The notes below the pieces were generated by a model. The model ran no database searches. It saw only the letters and a program-made list of their open reading frames with translations, and was not told the origin of the DNA. Of a DNA stretch of 16,575 nucleotides, positions 1-7,005 are shown piece after piece; the stretch's first letter is position 1, and each line of letters begins with the position of its first letter. Source of the stretch: an uncultured Cardiobacterium sp. (GTDB lineage: Bacteria > Pseudomonadota > Gammaproteobacteria > Cardiobacteriales > Cardiobacteriaceae); assembly GCF_938028185.1 (NCBI RefSeq), contig NZ_CALJAH010000249.1, forward strand, positions 1-16,575. The letters run 5' to 3'. Made by a program: the position numbers and the translations under genes.

Positions 1-60
1 CCGCGTACTGTCTTCGGCGATGCGCCTTGTCTGAAACTTTCGGTGGATGGCTATATTCAT
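1..60 (-). CDS. Possible start of an eighth operon gene, cut by the left edge
   Basis: An ATG at 60-58 overlaps the TGA stop of the gene upstream by four bases (ATGA), the same junction seen at three other places in this window's minus-strand genes. The frame stays open for the 20 codons left in the window and begins MNIAIHRKFQTRRIAEDSTR, basic and without a membrane segment so far. There is no clear Shine-Dalgarno beyond a G-run about six bases upstream, so translation would depend on coupling. Twenty open codons in GC-rich DNA mean little alone; the ATGA junction is the main argument. No function can be assigned. Confidence 0.4.
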   Translation of the reverse strand, partial: MNIAIHRKFQTRRIAEDSTR

Positions 61-2381
61 GGATGCCCCGTCTGCATCAGGCGGGCAAGGTCGTCGTGCC
101 GTTTGCGGTCGCAGCTTTGGCGCAGGGCGCGCAGTTGTTGCCAGATGCTGTCGTCGATGGCGAGGGTTTCGCTGTTCACCGCTTTTTGCGGGATGGCGAT
201 GCTGTCTTCGTGTATGCGGTTGCTCACCCCCTTGAGCGGGAAGCCGCTGACGGTTTTGATACGGCGGGCGGTGTCGCGCAGGCTTTCGCGGCGCTCGTGG
301 CGGCAGACGAGGCCGCGGGCGTCGCAGCCGCAGCCGTAGGGGGCGCTGTCGGCGATGCCTTCGTCCAGGCGTCCCGTCCAGTGCAGGACGGCATCATCGC
401 TGACGCCGCTGATGGCGCCGCGTTCGCTGCCGCTGCGGATGACGAGCAGCGGTGCGCGTCCCTGCAGTGTCCAGTCGATGTTCACATGGCTGTCGAGGAA
501 GAGGATGTAGGGGCGGTCGTCGCGCGGTGCGCGCAGGGTGAAGCGCTGCTCGCGCGGGACGAAATCCACGTCGATGACGGCGGCATGGGCAACGGTATTG
601 GCGGGCAGGTTTTTCGCGGCGATGGCGGCGGCGAGGCGGTCGTCATCGAGTTTGTCGCCGTCGTCAATGCGGACGAGGGCGAACGAGAGTCCCGCCTGTT
701 CGTCGTGGCTGCGGTATTCGGCTTCAAGCAGGTAGTCGCCTGCCTCCAGATGGAGGGGGCGGTTTCCGCCGCCGCCATTTGCGCTTATGTCGTGTTTGTT
801 GAGCAGGATGCGCAGTTCAGCCGGGGTGGTTTTGCTGACGGGTTGGTAGGCGCCCGCCTCCGGCACATGGATTTTGCCCGCCCAGTAGGCGTCGAGGTAT
901 TCGTCCGCGATGCCGTATTTGGGGTTGTCGAGGTAGATGCGGTCGGTGGTTTCGGTGAAGGTGCGCTGCGGCGCGCGGCGGTCGCGGTACCACACGGCAA
1001 AGCCTTCCGCAGGCACGGCGTCGCCGGGGTTGAGCTGCGCGCCCCAGCCATCCGTCACCAACGGCCAGGCGGCAAGCGACGGGGCATTGTGGTCGTAGGC
1101 AGGGGCGGTGCGCGGCGGGTCTTCGGCGGCGGTGCAGTTTTTGCGTCGTTCTGCCTGCTGCTGTTGCCATGTCTGCTGCGCGGCAATGGCGTCGATGTTG
1201 CTGGCAAATTGTGGCTCAAGGTGCAGTTGGCTGCTGCGCAGGTCGTGCGCGAAGCCGCGCAAGGACTGGCCGCTGATGCGCCGGATTTCGGCGGCAAGGG
1301 CGGTGAGGTTTTGGCCGGCGTCGATGTCGCAGCGCCAGCCTTGCGGCGTGCCGCAGCGGCAACGGGCGTTATCGCTGCGCTGGCTGAAGGCGCCCGTCCA
1401 GATGAGCGCGGGGATGTCGGCGGCGACGTGGCTGCGCGCGTTGTGGATGACGAGTTGCGGCAGGCGGCCTTCGATGTGCCAGTTCACCGCGTGTTCGCCC
1501 GCCAGCCAGAGGATGTAGGGCGCGTCGCCCGGCGGCGCGTGCAGGGTTACACGGTTTTTGTCGCCGAGTGCGCCGTGCAGGGCGGCGGCGTAGTTTTCGC
1601 TGTTCGCCGCCAGGGGCGCGATGCGGTTTTTCAGGCGGGCGCGGATGCCTTCGGGCTGTGCCGCCGGTTTGAGCGCGGCGATGAGGGCGGTGAGGCGGGC
1701 GCTGTCGAAGATGGCGGGGTTGGCGAGGATGTCGAGCTGGAAGCGGGCAGCCCGCCAGTTGAAGTTGAGGTATTCGGTCTCCAGCCGGTAGTCGCCCGCT
1801 TCCAGTTCCACTACTACCGGGGCGGCAAGGTCGCCGGGGGCGGTGTCTGCCAGCAGGACGTGGCGGTCGAGCAGGACGCGGACGCGCCCCTGATGGACGT
1901 CGGGGAGGAAGACGTAGCGCCCTTTTTCCGGCACGTGCAGGATACCGGCCCAGTACGCGCCGAGGCGGGCAGCGGGGGTGTGGTAGCGTTCGTTATATTC
2001 GTAATTCAGGGCGATGGCGGCGCTGTTTTCTGGTACCGCCGCGGTGGCCGGGTCATCGCTGTCGAAGTACCAGGCGGTGTAGCCCGTGTCGGGGAGGTTG
2101 CCGCCGGGGTTGAAGCGATCGCCCCAGGTGCGCTCCGTCAGCGGGAAGGTAGCAAGCGGCTGCGCCGGGGCGTGTGTCAGCGCGCTTTCCAGCGGCAGGG
2201 TTGGGTAATCGCTTTCTGTGGCGGCGGGCGGTTGCGGTGCGGCGGCAGCATTGGCAATGGCACGGCGGACGAGGTAACGGCCCATGTCGTCGTGGTAATG
2301 CCAAATGCCCGCGCAGGCCGCGGCGGCCACGACGCACATCACGGCGAGGACGGTGAGGGCGGTGCGCGGGCGGCGATTCAT
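57..2381 (-). CDS. Membrane-anchored protein with two tandem PA14-like plus Cys-domain units
   Basis: The 774-residue product has a basic N-terminus (MNRRPRT), one membrane helix at about 8-27, an Ala/Pro linker, and then a large domain predicted to face the periplasm. That region is a tandem duplication. Each half has a PA14-like module (about 76-218 and 436-572) with the shared pattern AYWAGxxHVPExG and LEAGDYxLExEY. Each is followed by a second domain (about 245-416 and 595-757) containing APYILWL/RPYILFL, then W-x-[IL]-x-G-R and LVI. Each second domain has matched cysteines: C341, C343, C351, C416 and C684, C686, C693, C757. They look suited to disulfides, but metal binding is possible. 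The ATG overlaps the preceding stop by four bases and has an AAGGA site upstream. It is the last complete operon gene and by far the largest paralogue. I do not recognise the family beyond the PA14-like resemblance, so the function is unknown. Confidence 0.85.
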   Translation of the reverse strand: MNRRPRTALTVLAVMCVVAAAACAGIWHYHDDMGRYLVRRAIANAAAAPQPPAATESDYPTLPLESALTHAPAQPLATFPLTERTWGDRFNPGGNLPDTGYTAWYFDSDDPATAAVPENSAAIALNYEYNERYHTPAARLGAYWAGILHVPEKGRYVFLPDVHQGRVRVLLDRHVLLADTAPGDLAAPVVVELEAGDYRLETEYLNFNWRAARFQLDILANPAIFDSARLTALIAALKPAAQPEGIRARLKNRIAPLAANSENYAAALHGALGDKNRVTLHAPPGDAPYILWLAGEHAVNWHIEGRLPQLVIHNARSHVAADIPALIWTGAFSQRSDNARCRCGTPQGWRCDIDAGQNLTALAAEIRRISGQSLRGFAHDLRSSQLHLEPQFASNIDAIAAQQTWQQQQAERRKNCTAAEDPPRTAPAYDHNAPSLAAWPLVTDGWGAQLNPGDAVPAEGFAVWYRDRRAPQRTFTETTDRIYLDNPKYGIADEYLDAYWAGKIHVPEAGAYQPVSKTTPAELRILLNKHDISANGGGGNRPLHLEAGDYLLEAEYRSHDEQAGLSFALVRIDDGDKLDDDRLAAAIAAKNLPANTVAHAAVIDVDFVPREQRFTLRAPRDDRPYILFLDSHVNIDWTLQGRAPLLVIRSGSERGAISGVSDDAVLHWTGRLDEGIADSAPYGCGCDARGLVCRHERRESLRDTARRIKTVSGFPLKGVSNRIHEDSIAIPQKAVNSETLAIDDSIWQQLRALRQSCDRKRHDDLARLMQTGHP
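111..1076 (-). repeat. Second copy of the internal protein duplication (residues ~436-757)
   Basis: This is the partner of the unit at 1134-2156, with the same landmarks in the same order. The spacing from the third to the fourth cysteine is 64 residues here and 65 in the first copy, which supports a shared fold. Between the two copies lies a short Pro/Ala-rich linker at about residues 417-435. Confidence 0.75.
1134..2156 (-). repeat. First copy of the internal protein duplication (residues ~76-416)
   Basis: This codes for the first PA14-like plus Cys-domain unit of the 774-residue protein. It aligns with the second unit over its whole length by shared landmarks: TWGDRFNPG against GWGAQLNPG, AYWAG in both, EAGDY in both, C-x-C-x7-C against C-x-C-x6-C, and a final Trp-Gln-rich helix ending in a cysteine. 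Boundaries are approximate. The copies have diverged strongly, so the duplication is not recent. Confidence 0.75.
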
Positions 2382-3118
2382 GGCGCTTCCTTGAGTAAAT
2401 TGACGGTCAGGCCGAAGTCGGTGGTGTGCCAGCTGTTCGCCATTTCCACTTCGAGCAGGTAGCGGCCAGGCTCAAGTTGCACGCTGTGCAGGCTGCGGCT
2501 GTCGCGCTGGTCGTGGCCTTCGTAGATGCGGTGGCCGTCGAGGAAGATGCGCACGCTGGACGAGGAGTGTTCGGGGACAAATTCGTATTCGCCGCGTTCG
2601 GGGATATTGAGCCAGCCGACCCAGTAGGCGGCGAAATCGGGCGAGGGGATGCGCTTGAATTCGTCGTAGGCGTAATGGACGCGGATATGATTGACGTGCT
2701 CTTTGGCAATCAGCCGCTCCGGTTCGTATGCCCAGCGGTTCGTCAGGCCTTCCATGGAAAAGCGCACCGGGCCTGCCGCGCTTTTTTGCAGGTTGATGCC
2801 GCGTTCGCGCACGGGGTGGGAGACGTCGTCCGGGTTGCCGGTAGTGAGGTACCAGACGTCAAAGCCTTTTTCCGGGATGACCCTGCCCGGATTGAGCACT
2901 TTGCCCCAACTGGTCGCGGTGGGGATGTCGGCCAGTTGGGGCGCTTCTGCCGGAGTTTCGGGCGGGAGCTCGTGTTCTTTGCGCGAGTAAAAGACGACGC
3001 CCTCGCCGCTGAACCAGATTTCCAGCAGCAGGTTCACCAATATGTAAGCGATGGCACCGGCGACAAGGTAGAGCGGGATGCGGAAAATGCCGGAGATTTT
3101 TTTCTGGGGTGTTTTCAT
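2378..3118 (-). CDS. Single-pass membrane protein with one PA14-like module
   Basis: The product is 246 residues from the ATG chosen here. A basic N-terminus (MKTPQKK) precedes a membrane helix at about 14-35, which predicts a cytoplasmic N-terminus and a periplasmic body. The body has SWGKVLNPG and FDVWYL (about 70-91), then one PA14-like module at about 143-242, with DFAAYWVG, RIFLDGHRIYEG and LEPGRYLLEVE. Where three paralogues have Cys before the conserved Trp, this one has Tyr165. Its end (NSWHTTDF) closely resembles that of the upstream paralogue (NNWHTTNF), suggesting the pair arose by duplication. A GTG at 3130 in the same frame would overlap the upstream stop, but the ATG at 3118 has a GTGAGG site six bases before it and is preferred. 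The 3' end overlaps the next start as ATGA. No function is recognised. Confidence 0.85.
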   Translation of the reverse strand: MKTPQKKISGIFRIPLYLVAGAIAYILVNLLLEIWFSGEGVVFYSRKEHELPPETPAEAPQLADIPTATSWGKVLNPGRVIPEKGFDVWYLTTGNPDDVSHPVRERGINLQKSAAGPVRFSMEGLTNRWAYEPERLIAKEHVNHIRVHYAYDEFKRIPSPDFAAYWVGWLNIPERGEYEFVPEHSSSSVRIFLDGHRIYEGHDQRDSRSLHSVQLEPGRYLLEVEMANSWHTTDFGLTVNLLKEAP

Positions 3119-3124
3119 GGGCGG

Positions 3125-3130
3125 CCTCAC
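3125..3130 (-). promoter_or_regulatory. Ribosome binding site GTGAGG deciding the start at 3118
   Basis: GTGAGG lies six bases upstream of ATG 3118 and spans the stop codon of the upstream gene. The competing in-frame GTG at 3130 has only a run of C and A before it, with no purine-rich site. Confidence 0.5.
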
Positions 3131-3939
3131 GGGGTCGGGGTGGTTTTTTTGATGTGAACGGCAAAATTGGTGGTGTGCCAGTTGTTGAGGTATTCCACTT
3201 CGAGGGCGTACTCGCCGGGCTCAAGCCAGACCGGCACGGTTTCTTTTTGGTTGCTGCCCTCAAAGATGCGGTGGCGGTTGAGCAGGATGCGCGCGCTGGC
3301 CCAGCTCAAATCCGGGGTAAATTCGTAGGTGGCGGCCTCGCGGATGGTGAGTGTGCCGATCCAGCAGGCGGCAAAATCCTGCGAGGGGATGCCATGCAAT
3401 GCGTTGTAAGAAAAGTGAAGGTCGATGGCAGGCACTTTTTCGATGGCGACCAGTCGGTTAGGCTCATCGCGCCACAGCTCGGCAAAGTCCGCCAGCGGTG
3501 GGCGCGCTTCATCCGGGGTATGCGATTTGCCGCGCCCCTGGCTGCGCTCCAGCGCGTCGGCATCTTGCGGGATGCCGATTGTGATGTCCTGCGGGTCGCC
3601 GCTGGTCAGATAATAGACGCTATACAGCCCGGCGGGCGGTGCTTCCGCACCCAGCGCATCGCTCCAGCTGCTGCCGGCGCTTGCCACGGGATAGTCGTCC
3701 AGCGCCGGGCCCTTGCCGGATTCGCCACCGTCGGCGGTGAGGATGGGGATGCGGACCAGCTCGCGCTTGACAACGTGGCGCTTCGGCGGCGGCTTCAGCG
3801 TGTACTCTGCGGGGTCGAGGTCGAACTGGCGCAGCAGATACTGTTCGCGCGCGTTGCTCATGAAAGCGAACACGAGCCACAGGGTGATGGCGACGGCGGC
3901 GACAATGCCGACAATGGTCAGGGTTTTGCGGGATGGCAT
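3127..3939 (-). CDS. Single-pass membrane protein with one PA14-like module
   Basis: The product has 270 residues, with a membrane helix at about 6-27 behind a short basic start (MPSRK). A basic linker follows (PPPKRHVVKREL, about 50-61), then a segment with SWSDAL and YSVYYL, and a PA14-like module at about 171-265 containing IPSQDFAACWIG, RILLNRHRIFEG and LEPGEYALEVEY. Cys192, just before the conserved Trp, is the only cysteine in the protein. A single exposed cysteine in a predicted periplasmic domain is worth noting, since it could allow disulfide linkage to a partner. The gene has its own strong Shine-Dalgarno and a 20-base gap from the gene before it, so it may be translated independently of its neighbours. 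The name PA14-like rests on pattern resemblance only; the function is unknown. Confidence 0.85.
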   Translation of the reverse strand: MPSRKTLTIVGIVAAVAITLWLVFAFMSNAREQYLLRQFDLDPAEYTLKPPPKRHVVKRELVRIPILTADGGESGKGPALDDYPVASAGSSWSDALGAEAPPAGLYSVYYLTSGDPQDITIGIPQDADALERSQGRGKSHTPDEARPPLADFAELWRDEPNRLVAIEKVPAIDLHFSYNALHGIPSQDFAACWIGTLTIREAATYEFTPDLSWASARILLNRHRIFEGSNQKETVPVWLEPGEYALEVEYLNNWHTTNFAVHIKKTTPTP

Positions 3940-3948
3940 AGGTACTTA

Positions 3949-3954
3949 CTCCTT
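3949..3954 (-). promoter_or_regulatory. Strong ribosome binding site AAGGAG for the gene starting at 3939
   Basis: AAGGAG lies nine bases upstream of ATG 3939 inside a 20-base intergenic gap. It is the best Shine-Dalgarno match inside the left operon, where most junctions overlap or lack a clear site. Confidence 0.6.
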
Positions 3955-3959
3955 GTCTG

Positions 3960-4754
3960 TCAGGGGGAATTCGGGCGGGGGCGGGTGGTGTCCAGCGCCA
4001 GGCAGAGGCGGTAGGAGACAACGTGGTGATAGCTCAAAAATTCCGCTTCAAGCAGGTATGTGCCGGGCTCAAGCCATACGGGTTGCGGTGTTTTCTCCGT
4101 ATGGCTGTCGTAGATGAGGTGACGGTCGAGGATGATGCGGGAGAGGCCGCCACCCTCCGGGTTGAACTGGTAGTAGCCGCCGCGGGTGATGTGGATATGG
4201 CCGAGCCAGCAGGCGGCGAAATCTTCGGCGGGGATGTTGTGAAATTCGTTTTCGGCGTAATCGATGCGGATGCTGCCACGGTTTTCCACCGCGACCAGCC
4301 GTCCCGGGTCGAGCCAGCGGTCGGCATAACCGGCAAGCGACGGCCTGTCCTGGCCAATGGCCGCCCACGCGACGGAACTTCCGTCCGGCCTGTCCATGTT
4401 GTAGGGATAGTAGGTGCGGTGCAGCCGTGCCGGACTGCCGTGGGTGAGGTAGTAGGCATTGAAGCCCCGCTCCGGGACGCGGGCATCAATGACGGCGCTC
4501 CAGCGGTTGGGGGCGGGCGGCAGGTCTTGCAGGCGGTTGCCGCTGACAGGGACGAGCCGGGGTTTGGGCGCGGCGGGTTTGGGGGGCGGCGGTGGCGCGA
4601 CGACCGGCGGCGCAAAATGGGCGGTCGTGACGGGAAGCGGCGGGGATTGCCGCGCGTGTTGGTGGTTGAAGGCGAGCGCGGTGAGCAGGGCGAGGCAGAC
4701 GGTGAAGCCGACAAGGCGGCGATCCAAACGGGGGCGGTGTCTGCGGCGGTTCAT
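3960..4754 (-). CDS. Single-pass membrane protein with Pro-rich linker and PA14-like module
   Basis: The product has 264 residues. A strongly basic start (MNRRRHRPRLDRR) precedes a membrane helix at about 14-29, giving a confident N-in topology. A proline-rich linker follows (about 49-68, with a run of five prolines) that could span part of the periplasm. Next come RWSAVI and FNAYYL (about 84-103), and a PA14-like module at about 160-255 with IPAEDFAACWLG, RIILDRHLIYDS and LEPGTYLLEAEF. Cys182 occupies the conserved position before Trp; Cys251 lies near the C-terminus and Cys20 in the membrane helix. The gene starts 11 bases after the preceding stop with no obvious Shine-Dalgarno. It is paralogous to its operon neighbours, and its function is unknown. 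Confidence 0.85.
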   Translation of the reverse strand: MNRRRHRPRLDRRLVGFTVCLALLTALAFNHQHARQSPPLPVTTAHFAPPVVAPPPPPKPAAPKPRLVPVSGNRLQDLPPAPNRWSAVIDARVPERGFNAYYLTHGSPARLHRTYYPYNMDRPDGSSVAWAAIGQDRPSLAGYADRWLDPGRLVAVENRGSIRIDYAENEFHNIPAEDFAACWLGHIHITRGGYYQFNPEGGGLSRIILDRHLIYDSHTEKTPQPVWLEPGTYLLEAEFLSYHHVVSYRLCLALDTTRPRPNSP

Positions 4755-4765
4755 GCAAAATCCGG

Positions 4766-5761
4766 TCAGCGCTGCAAGGTCGGGTCGTCGGCCAAACCCA
4801 TTGCCAGCGCAAAATCGCCGATTGGCAGATTGCTGACATATTCAACATCCAGGCGGTAATTGCCGGAATCAAGCCAGACGCGCGTGCTTCTGTTTTGTTG
4901 TCCTTCGTAGATGCGACGGCGGTCAATGAGGATGCGCACGGCAGAACCACCACCGGTTTGCTTCATGGTGAACTGGTAGTAGCCGCTTTTATGGATTTGA
5001 ATTTTGCCGCTCCAGCAGGCGGCAAGGTCTTCACCGGGGATATTTTTGATCCGGCTGCGATGGTCAAACTGGAGTTTGATACTGCCAACGTGTTCATATC
5101 CGATACGCCGCCGCGATTCTCTTTTCCAGAGATCGGCAAGAGCATCAAACGACGGCATACGCAGGCTTTCCTGGAATTTTTTGGCATCCTTCATGTAATA
5201 GCCGGGCGCATCCGAGTGATAAGGGTCGGCAACGCTCAGGCGGCGCATATCACCTTCCATGAAGTAATACACGTTAAAACCGCTGCTTGCCGGAGAAAGA
5301 CGCAGCGCTTCACTCCAGGGTTTTTCCGCCAGCGGGTAGTCTTCCAGGCGGTCGCTGTTGGGGTCGAGGATGGTGGTCTGCGCTGCGGTGTTGTTTGCCG
5401 TATTGTCTGCCGTGTCGTCCGTCAGCGGTTTCAGGACGCCGACATCGCTGCCGCCACGGCTGTTGCCGCCCTGTTGTGCGCGGCGCACCGCTTCGGCGAC
5501 GCGATCTTCGGCGCTGCGGGTGTCGGGGGCAGGCGTGGTTTTCGGCGGTGGGGTGTATTGCGCCGTGTTTTGCGCGGGGGTGGGCGTGCTGGTCGTGGTT
5601 GCGGCGGGAGTGGCCGATGGCGACGGCGCGGCGGCGGGTGTCGCCGCCTGTCGGTTCAGCGCGACGAGGACGATGAGGGCGAGGAAGCCGGTCGTCCAGG
5701 CAAGGCGGCGGTAGTTGGCGGAACGCGCCCACAGGCTGCGACCGCGGCGGATGCGGCTCAT
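4766..5761 (-). CDS. Single-pass membrane protein with Ala/Thr/Pro linker and PA14-like module
   Basis: The product has 331 residues. A long Arg-rich N-terminus (about 1-20) is followed by a membrane helix at about 20-36, consistent with a cytoplasmic N-terminus. Residues 39-79 form an Ala/Pro/Thr-rich linker of low complexity, and about 100-130 is Asn/Thr/Asp-rich, so the domain is held away from the membrane on a long flexible stalk. Next come PWSEAL and FNVYYF (about 148-167), then the PA14-like module at about 227-325 with IPGEDLAACWSG, RILIDRRRIYEG and LDSGNYRLDVEY. Cys249 before the conserved Trp is the only cysteine. The ATG overlaps the stop of the AAA+ gene as ATGA, so translation of the two is probably coupled, linking this paralogue most directly to the ATPase. 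Its function is unknown. Confidence 0.85.
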   Translation of the reverse strand: MSRIRRGRSLWARSANYRRLAWTTGFLALIVLVALNRQAATPAAAPSPSATPAATTTSTPTPAQNTAQYTPPPKTTPAPDTRSAEDRVAEAVRRAQQGGNSRGGSDVGVLKPLTDDTADNTANNTAAQTTILDPNSDRLEDYPLAEKPWSEALRLSPASSGFNVYYFMEGDMRRLSVADPYHSDAPGYYMKDAKKFQESLRMPSFDALADLWKRESRRRIGYEHVGSIKLQFDHRSRIKNIPGEDLAACWSGKIQIHKSGYYQFTMKQTGGGSAVRILIDRRRIYEGQQNRSTRVWLDSGNYRLDVEYVSNLPIGDFALAMGLADDPTLQR

Positions 5762-7002
5762 GAGCCGCCCCGCGGGTTGGGGATGATGTGATGCTGGCTG
5801 CGGTGCATTTTCGCCGTGACTTTGCCGTTTTCGCGCTTGAGTTCGATGGTGTCAAAGCCGCGCTCTTTCGCCTGGATGAGCGAGTCGGCGATGGATTCTT
5901 CCAGCGCGCGCACCAGGTCGCGGCTGCTGGCGGCGCGCCCCATCCGTTTGTAGCGCTCCATCAGGTCGATGATGATTTGCGGGTCGATGCCCTTGCCCGC
6001 CACTTTCAGGCCGTAGCCGTTAATCATCCGCTCCATTTCCAGCGCGCAGACGCGGGCGATGTCCAGCCCGCTGAACGGCGCGAAGACGAAGATGCGGTCG
6101 ATGCGGTTGAGCACTTCCGGGGCGAAGCCCTGCTCGCGCAGGGTGGCGACCGAGGCGCTGCGCAGCGCGTCCGGATCGTGGCCGAGGCTTTGTTGCAGGT
6201 CGGCGAGCTGGTCGGTGGCGGCGTTGGAGGTGAGGATGAAGATGGCGTGGCTGCTGTCAATCTGTTTGCCGTCGGAGGCTTCGGTGACAAAGCCGTCGTT
6301 CCAGGCGGTGAGGAATTTTTTCAGCACGTCCGGGTGTGCCTTTTCGATTTCATCAAGGAGGACGACCGCTTCGGGGTAATCGCGCAGTCCGGCGGTGAGC
6401 GCGCCGTAGCTGGTCGAGCCGACGTAGCCGCGCGCCATGCCAAAGAGTTGTGAGGCGCTGTAGGCGCCGGAGGCATGCTGGGTCATGTCGAAATGCAGCA
6501 GTTTGCGCCCCAGCACTTGCGCCAGCACTTTGGCGAGCCAGGTTTTGCCGGTGCCGGGCGGGCCGGCAAAGAGGAAGACGCCGACGGGTTTGTTGCGCTG
6601 GGTGAGGGCAAGGCGGCGGCGCAGTTGCCAGGCGAGATCGTGGCAAACTTGATCCTGGCCGACAACCTGGCTTTGCAGGCGGGCTTTTACTGCTTCGGCG
6701 TCAATGAGGATGGCTTCTTTGTCGAGTTTGTCTGCGGCCTGTTCGATGTCGGCGCGGTTACTGAGGCGGTCGAGTATGTCCATGGGTATTATCCGGTAAA
6801 TCCAGTCGGGGGCGCGGTCGTGCGCGTGCAGCCACACGGCGCGCAGCAGGGCGAGCATGAGGAAGAACGCCGCCAGCAAATACCAACGGATGGCGGCAAG
6901 GAAATCGAGAATGCCGTCTTTGGCACCGGAGACGTACTGCCACAGCATCAGGCAGAGGCAGACGAACATCAGGAGCGGCAGCAGGCGGTAAATCGCGTTC
7001 AT
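5758..7002 (-). CDS. Membrane-anchored AAA+ ATPase, ClpB second-domain type
   Basis: The product has 414 residues. Two membrane helices (about 7-24 and 38-57) are followed by one AAA+ module on the predicted cytoplasmic side. Visible motifs are the Walker A GPPGTGKT (147-154), a pore loop GYVG (192-195), the Walker B VVLLDE followed by IEKAHPDV (213-224), sensor 1 LTSN (257-260), and PEVLNRID (295-302) around the expected arginine finger. The region from pore loop to sensor 1 follows the second ATPase domain of ClpB/Hsp100, which threads proteins through a hexameric ring. The ClpB N-domain, first ATPase domain and coiled-coil middle domain are all absent. The sensor 2 region is less standard (GRAASSRD, where ClpB has a GAR motif). 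No protease domain is present. It sits three bases after the first operon gene and overlaps the first PA14-like gene. An unfoldase or remodelling role is inferred; the substrate is unknown. Confidence 0.9.
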   Translation of the reverse strand: MNAIYRLLPLLMFVCLCLMLWQYVSGAKDGILDFLAAIRWYLLAAFFLMLALLRAVWLHAHDRAPDWIYRIIPMDILDRLSNRADIEQAADKLDKEAILIDAEAVKARLQSQVVGQDQVCHDLAWQLRRRLALTQRNKPVGVFLFAGPPGTGKTWLAKVLAQVLGRKLLHFDMTQHASGAYSASQLFGMARGYVGSTSYGALTAGLRDYPEAVVLLDEIEKAHPDVLKKFLTAWNDGFVTEASDGKQIDSSHAIFILTSNAATDQLADLQQSLGHDPDALRSASVATLREQGFAPEVLNRIDRIFVFAPFSGLDIARVCALEMERMINGYGLKVAGKGIDPQIIIDLMERYKRMGRAASSRDLVRALEESIADSLIQAKERGFDTIELKRENGKVTAKMHRSQHHIIPNPRGGS

Positions 7003-7005
7003 GGC

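Noticed and set aside
27..2462. An 811-codon open frame on the plus strand across two genes
   Set aside because: It is antisense to the 774-residue gene. The minus-strand product has a membrane helix, internal duplication and paralogues, while the plus-strand translation is Gly/Ala/Val-rich without recognisable motifs. GC-rich codon bias readily leaves the opposite strand open.
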